A DNA stretch of 64,000 bases from Streptomyces acidiscabies (GTDB lineage: Bacteria > Actinomycetota > Actinomycetes > Streptomycetales > Streptomycetaceae), in the NCBI RefSeq assembly GCF_020010905.1, contig NZ_JAGJBY010000001.1, positions 1,508,001-1,572,000 on the forward strand. Reading direction: 5' to 3'. This document shows positions 62,392-64,000 of the stretch, piece by piece. Both the position numbers and the translations under genes were made by a program. The notes beneath the pieces were generated by a model. It did not search any database. It had not been told where the DNA came from and saw nothing but the letters and a program-made list of their open reading frames with translations. Position 1 is the first letter of the stretch. Every line of letters starts with the position of its first letter.

Positions 62392-62976
62392 ATGGTGCGT
62401 GGAGGACAGGGACTGGCACGGGTGGCCGTCGTCGTGAGGGCGGGGGCCGGGCCGTGGTGGTGGTGTGGGGTGTTCGCGGCCGGGGTCGGGGTGCTCGTGC
62501 CGGGGGTTACCGGGCGACGGGTCGGTGTGTTCGCCGGTGCCGCGTTGTTCATCCTTGCCGCCGCCATCACCGCGTACACCCACCGCAAGCGGTACACCAT
62601 CCTCGCCCAAGCCGCGGCACGCGCAGGCAAGCACGACGCCCTCCAGGACCGCGCGGTCACCGTACGCAACTGGCGCCACGGCAACCGCTGGTGGCTCCTC
62701 CTCGCCCTCACCCTCGCGATCGTCAGCTCCTTCGCCGTCCCCGCAGCCGCAGGCATGCTCATCGCCGGCTACGGAACCGGCCTGCGCCTGAAGTCCGCCT
62801 GGCTGGGCCGCCGCGAACGGACCGAGGGCGAACTCCTCTGGGTACGAGTGGACTGGCTGGGCCGATACGGCGGCGCCCCGGCGGGCAAGGCGGTGAAGGG
62901 CTACCGCAGCACCGGCATCGCGGCGGGCGACGCGGCCCCCGGAGGAGCGCGCCGCCGCACCACGGTCGGCGCCTGA
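62392..62976 (+). CDS. membrane protein, unknown function
   Basis: 194 residues with three or four hydrophobic segments (about 10-35, 45-62, 97-115 and 117-130) and basic loops (HRKRYTILAQAAARAGKHDALQDRAVTVRNWRHGNRWW). A basic tail ends the protein. ATG with AGGAGG upstream. No recognised family. Confidence 0.7.
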   Translation: MVRGGQGLARVAVVVRAGAGPWWWCGVFAAGVGVLVPGVTGRRVGVFAGAALFILAAAITAYTHRKRYTILAQAAARAGKHDALQDRAVTVRNWRHGNRWWLLLALTLAIVSSFAVPAAAGMLIAGYGTGLRLKSAWLGRRERTEGELLWVRVDWLGRYGGAPAGKAVKGYRSTGIAAGDAAPGGARRRTTVGA

Positions 62977-62985
62977 GGCGAGCCC

Positions 62986-63360
62986 TCAGACCTCCAGCTC
63001 CTCCTCGATCCGCTTCAACTGGTGCCGCGCCATCGCCAGGTTGGACCGCTTCGCGTCCAGGACGAGGTACAGGAACAGCCCGTTGCCGCCGCGCCCGCTG
63101 AGGAGCCGCAGGAGGTGGTACTGGTCGGAGAGGGTGATGAGGATGTCCTCGATCTGCCCCTTCAGACCGAGGTGCTCCATCGTCCGCATCTTCGCGCGGA
63201 CGACGTCCGTGTTGCCGGCAGCCGCGACGTTGAGGTCGAAGCTCTTGCTGCCGCCGAGCGTGCCGAGGGCCATGCCGCTCGTGTAGTCGACGAGGGCGAC
63301 GGCGGTGGCCCCCTCGATGGACGCGAGGGCTTCCTTGAGGGCGGTCTCGGTGTTGGCCAT
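62986..63360 (-). CDS. roadblock/LC7-like protein, second of a pair
   Basis: 124 residues: ALKEALASIEGATAVALVDYTSGMALGTLGG, then AKMRTMEHLGLKGQIEDILITLSDQYHLLRLLSG and NGLFLYLVLDAKRSNLAMARHQLKRIEEEL. Length and alternating strand/helix pattern fit the roadblock/LC7 fold that regulates small GTPases. ATG at 63360 with AAAGGAAC upstream. Follows the other roadblock-like gene by 16 bases, so the two probably form a heteromer. Confidence 0.7.
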   Translation of the reverse strand: MANTETALKEALASIEGATAVALVDYTSGMALGTLGGSKSFDLNVAAAGNTDVVRAKMRTMEHLGLKGQIEDILITLSDQYHLLRLLSGRGGNGLFLYLVLDAKRSNLAMARHQLKRIEEELEV

Positions 63361-63376
63361 GATCGTTGGGTTCCTT

Positions 63377-63952
63377 TCAACTCTCGGTGGTGGCACGCGT
63401 GTTGTCGGTGGGGGCGCGAGCCGGTCTGGCGGGCAGTGGGGGGAGTGGGGGGAGCTTGGGGAGGGGCGTGCTCGTGGCCGCCCCTGTCGTACTGGTCTTT
63501 TTCGCGGCACTGGTGGAGGCCCCCGGCTTCTTCACGGCACTCGTCTTCGCGGCCTCTCTCGCAGCGGCGTTCTCCCCGGCCGCCGAGTCCACCAACTCCC
63601 CGATCCGCGCCCCGGTCCGCCGCCCTTCGAGGTGCAACCGGCCGACGTTCACCCGGTCTTGGGCGAGCAGCGTCAGCACGGCGGCCTCCCCGGCGGCGTA
63701 CGTCGCGACGTACCCGTACACCCCCCGCACGAGCAACTCGCGCAACTCCCCCTGCCCGGTCTCGTCCGCGAGGCGTACGGCGACGCCGAGCGCCGCGGCA
63801 GTGAGCGCGGCGACCCCCTCCGGCTCGACCCCCGGTGTGTCCGCGGCGAGCACCAGCCCGTCGACGCTGGCCGCGAGTGCGCCGGTGAGCTGGGGCACGG
63901 AGGCCCGCAGTCTTCTCAACTCGTCGAGTATCTCGGCCTCGTGAGTAGTCAT
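63377..63952 (-). CDS. roadblock/LC7-domain protein with Ala/Lys/Pro tail
   Basis: 191 residues. N-terminal roadblock-type domain (about 1-120: EILDELRRLRASVPQLTGALAASVDGLVLAADTPGVEPEGVAALTAAALGVAVR, VYGYVATYAAGEAAVLTLLAQ) like CvnB of Streptomyces conservons, then a low-complexity tail with AAKKTS repeats and poly-proline. The full conservon set (kinase, DUF742, GTPase) is not visible in the window, which ends 48 bases upstream of the start. Confidence 0.75.
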   Translation of the reverse strand: MTTHEAEILDELRRLRASVPQLTGALAASVDGLVLAADTPGVEPEGVAALTAAALGVAVRLADETGQGELRELLVRGVYGYVATYAAGEAAVLTLLAQDRVNVGRLHLEGRRTGARIGELVDSAAGENAAAREAAKTSAVKKPGASTSAAKKTSTTGAATSTPLPKLPPLPPLPARPARAPTDNTRATTES

Positions 63953-64000
63953 CAGATCTCTCCTCTCGGGCTGCGGTCGCTGCCGCTCAAAGGGCCTCCA

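Overview
The window is a stretch of a Streptomyces chromosome. The DNA is very GC-rich with third-position G/C bias. Many genes begin with GTG or overlap as ATGA/GTGA. It carries a tRNA-Leu with anticodon UAA that matches bldA, the developmental regulator of Streptomyces, and a pair of resuscitation-promoting-factor genes, one behind a c-di-AMP (ydaO-type) riboswitch. The block mazG ... eno - divIC - DUF501 - ppx is an actinobacterial core arrangement, also seen in mycobacteria.

Layout. 1-13.8 kb: a small antitoxin-family protein and an HNH nuclease lipoprotein. These are followed by an ECF sigma factor / zinc-finger membrane protein / ABC transporter operon with a CRP-like palindrome upstream, then a membrane protein - histidine kinase - NarL-type response regulator operon on the minus strand. 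Several exported proteins come next (DUF1906 hydrolase-like, SurA-like lipoprotein) and mazG. 13.8-18.7 kb: an 8-bp minisatellite, then a STAND-like ATPase with Sel1/TPR repeats whose stop codon overlaps the start of a cytochrome P450. 18.9-27.4 kb: core genes: two Rpf-LysM proteins, enolase, DivIC, DUF501, exopolyphosphatase, and a type II NADH dehydrogenase behind two Rex-type operators. 27.7-39.9 kb: an accessory type VII (ESX-like) secretion locus with a WXG100-type protein, a mycosin protease, and two copies of a cassette made of a small WXG-like partner, a roughly 760-residue WXG-headed protein with a C-terminal glycine-zipper segment, and a lipoprotein. The partner gene of the second cassette is split by an ISAs1-family insertion sequence with a clean target duplication. 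40.2-64 kb: cyclopropane-fatty-acid synthase, a MacB/FtsX-type ABC transporter, bldA, pobA, a 1.2-kb repeat-rich gap, a Bax-inhibitor-like protein, thiolase, GNAT, a maleylpyruvate-isomerase-type protein, a methyltransferase, an SGNH hydrolase, cystathionine beta-synthase, a SulP transporter with a carbonic anhydrase, an RpiR regulator, and two roadblock-type proteins.

The most notable candidate system is the duplicated WXG partner / WXG-headed large protein / lipoprotein cassette. Its architecture recalls LXG effector - chaperone - immunity modules of Firmicutes. The 3' parts of the large genes and the lipoprotein genes are visibly less GC-rich than their 5' parts. One lipoprotein gene carries a TTA codon, so its translation should need bldA, which lies about 11 kb away in the same window. 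Toxin/immunity function is inference from architecture only.
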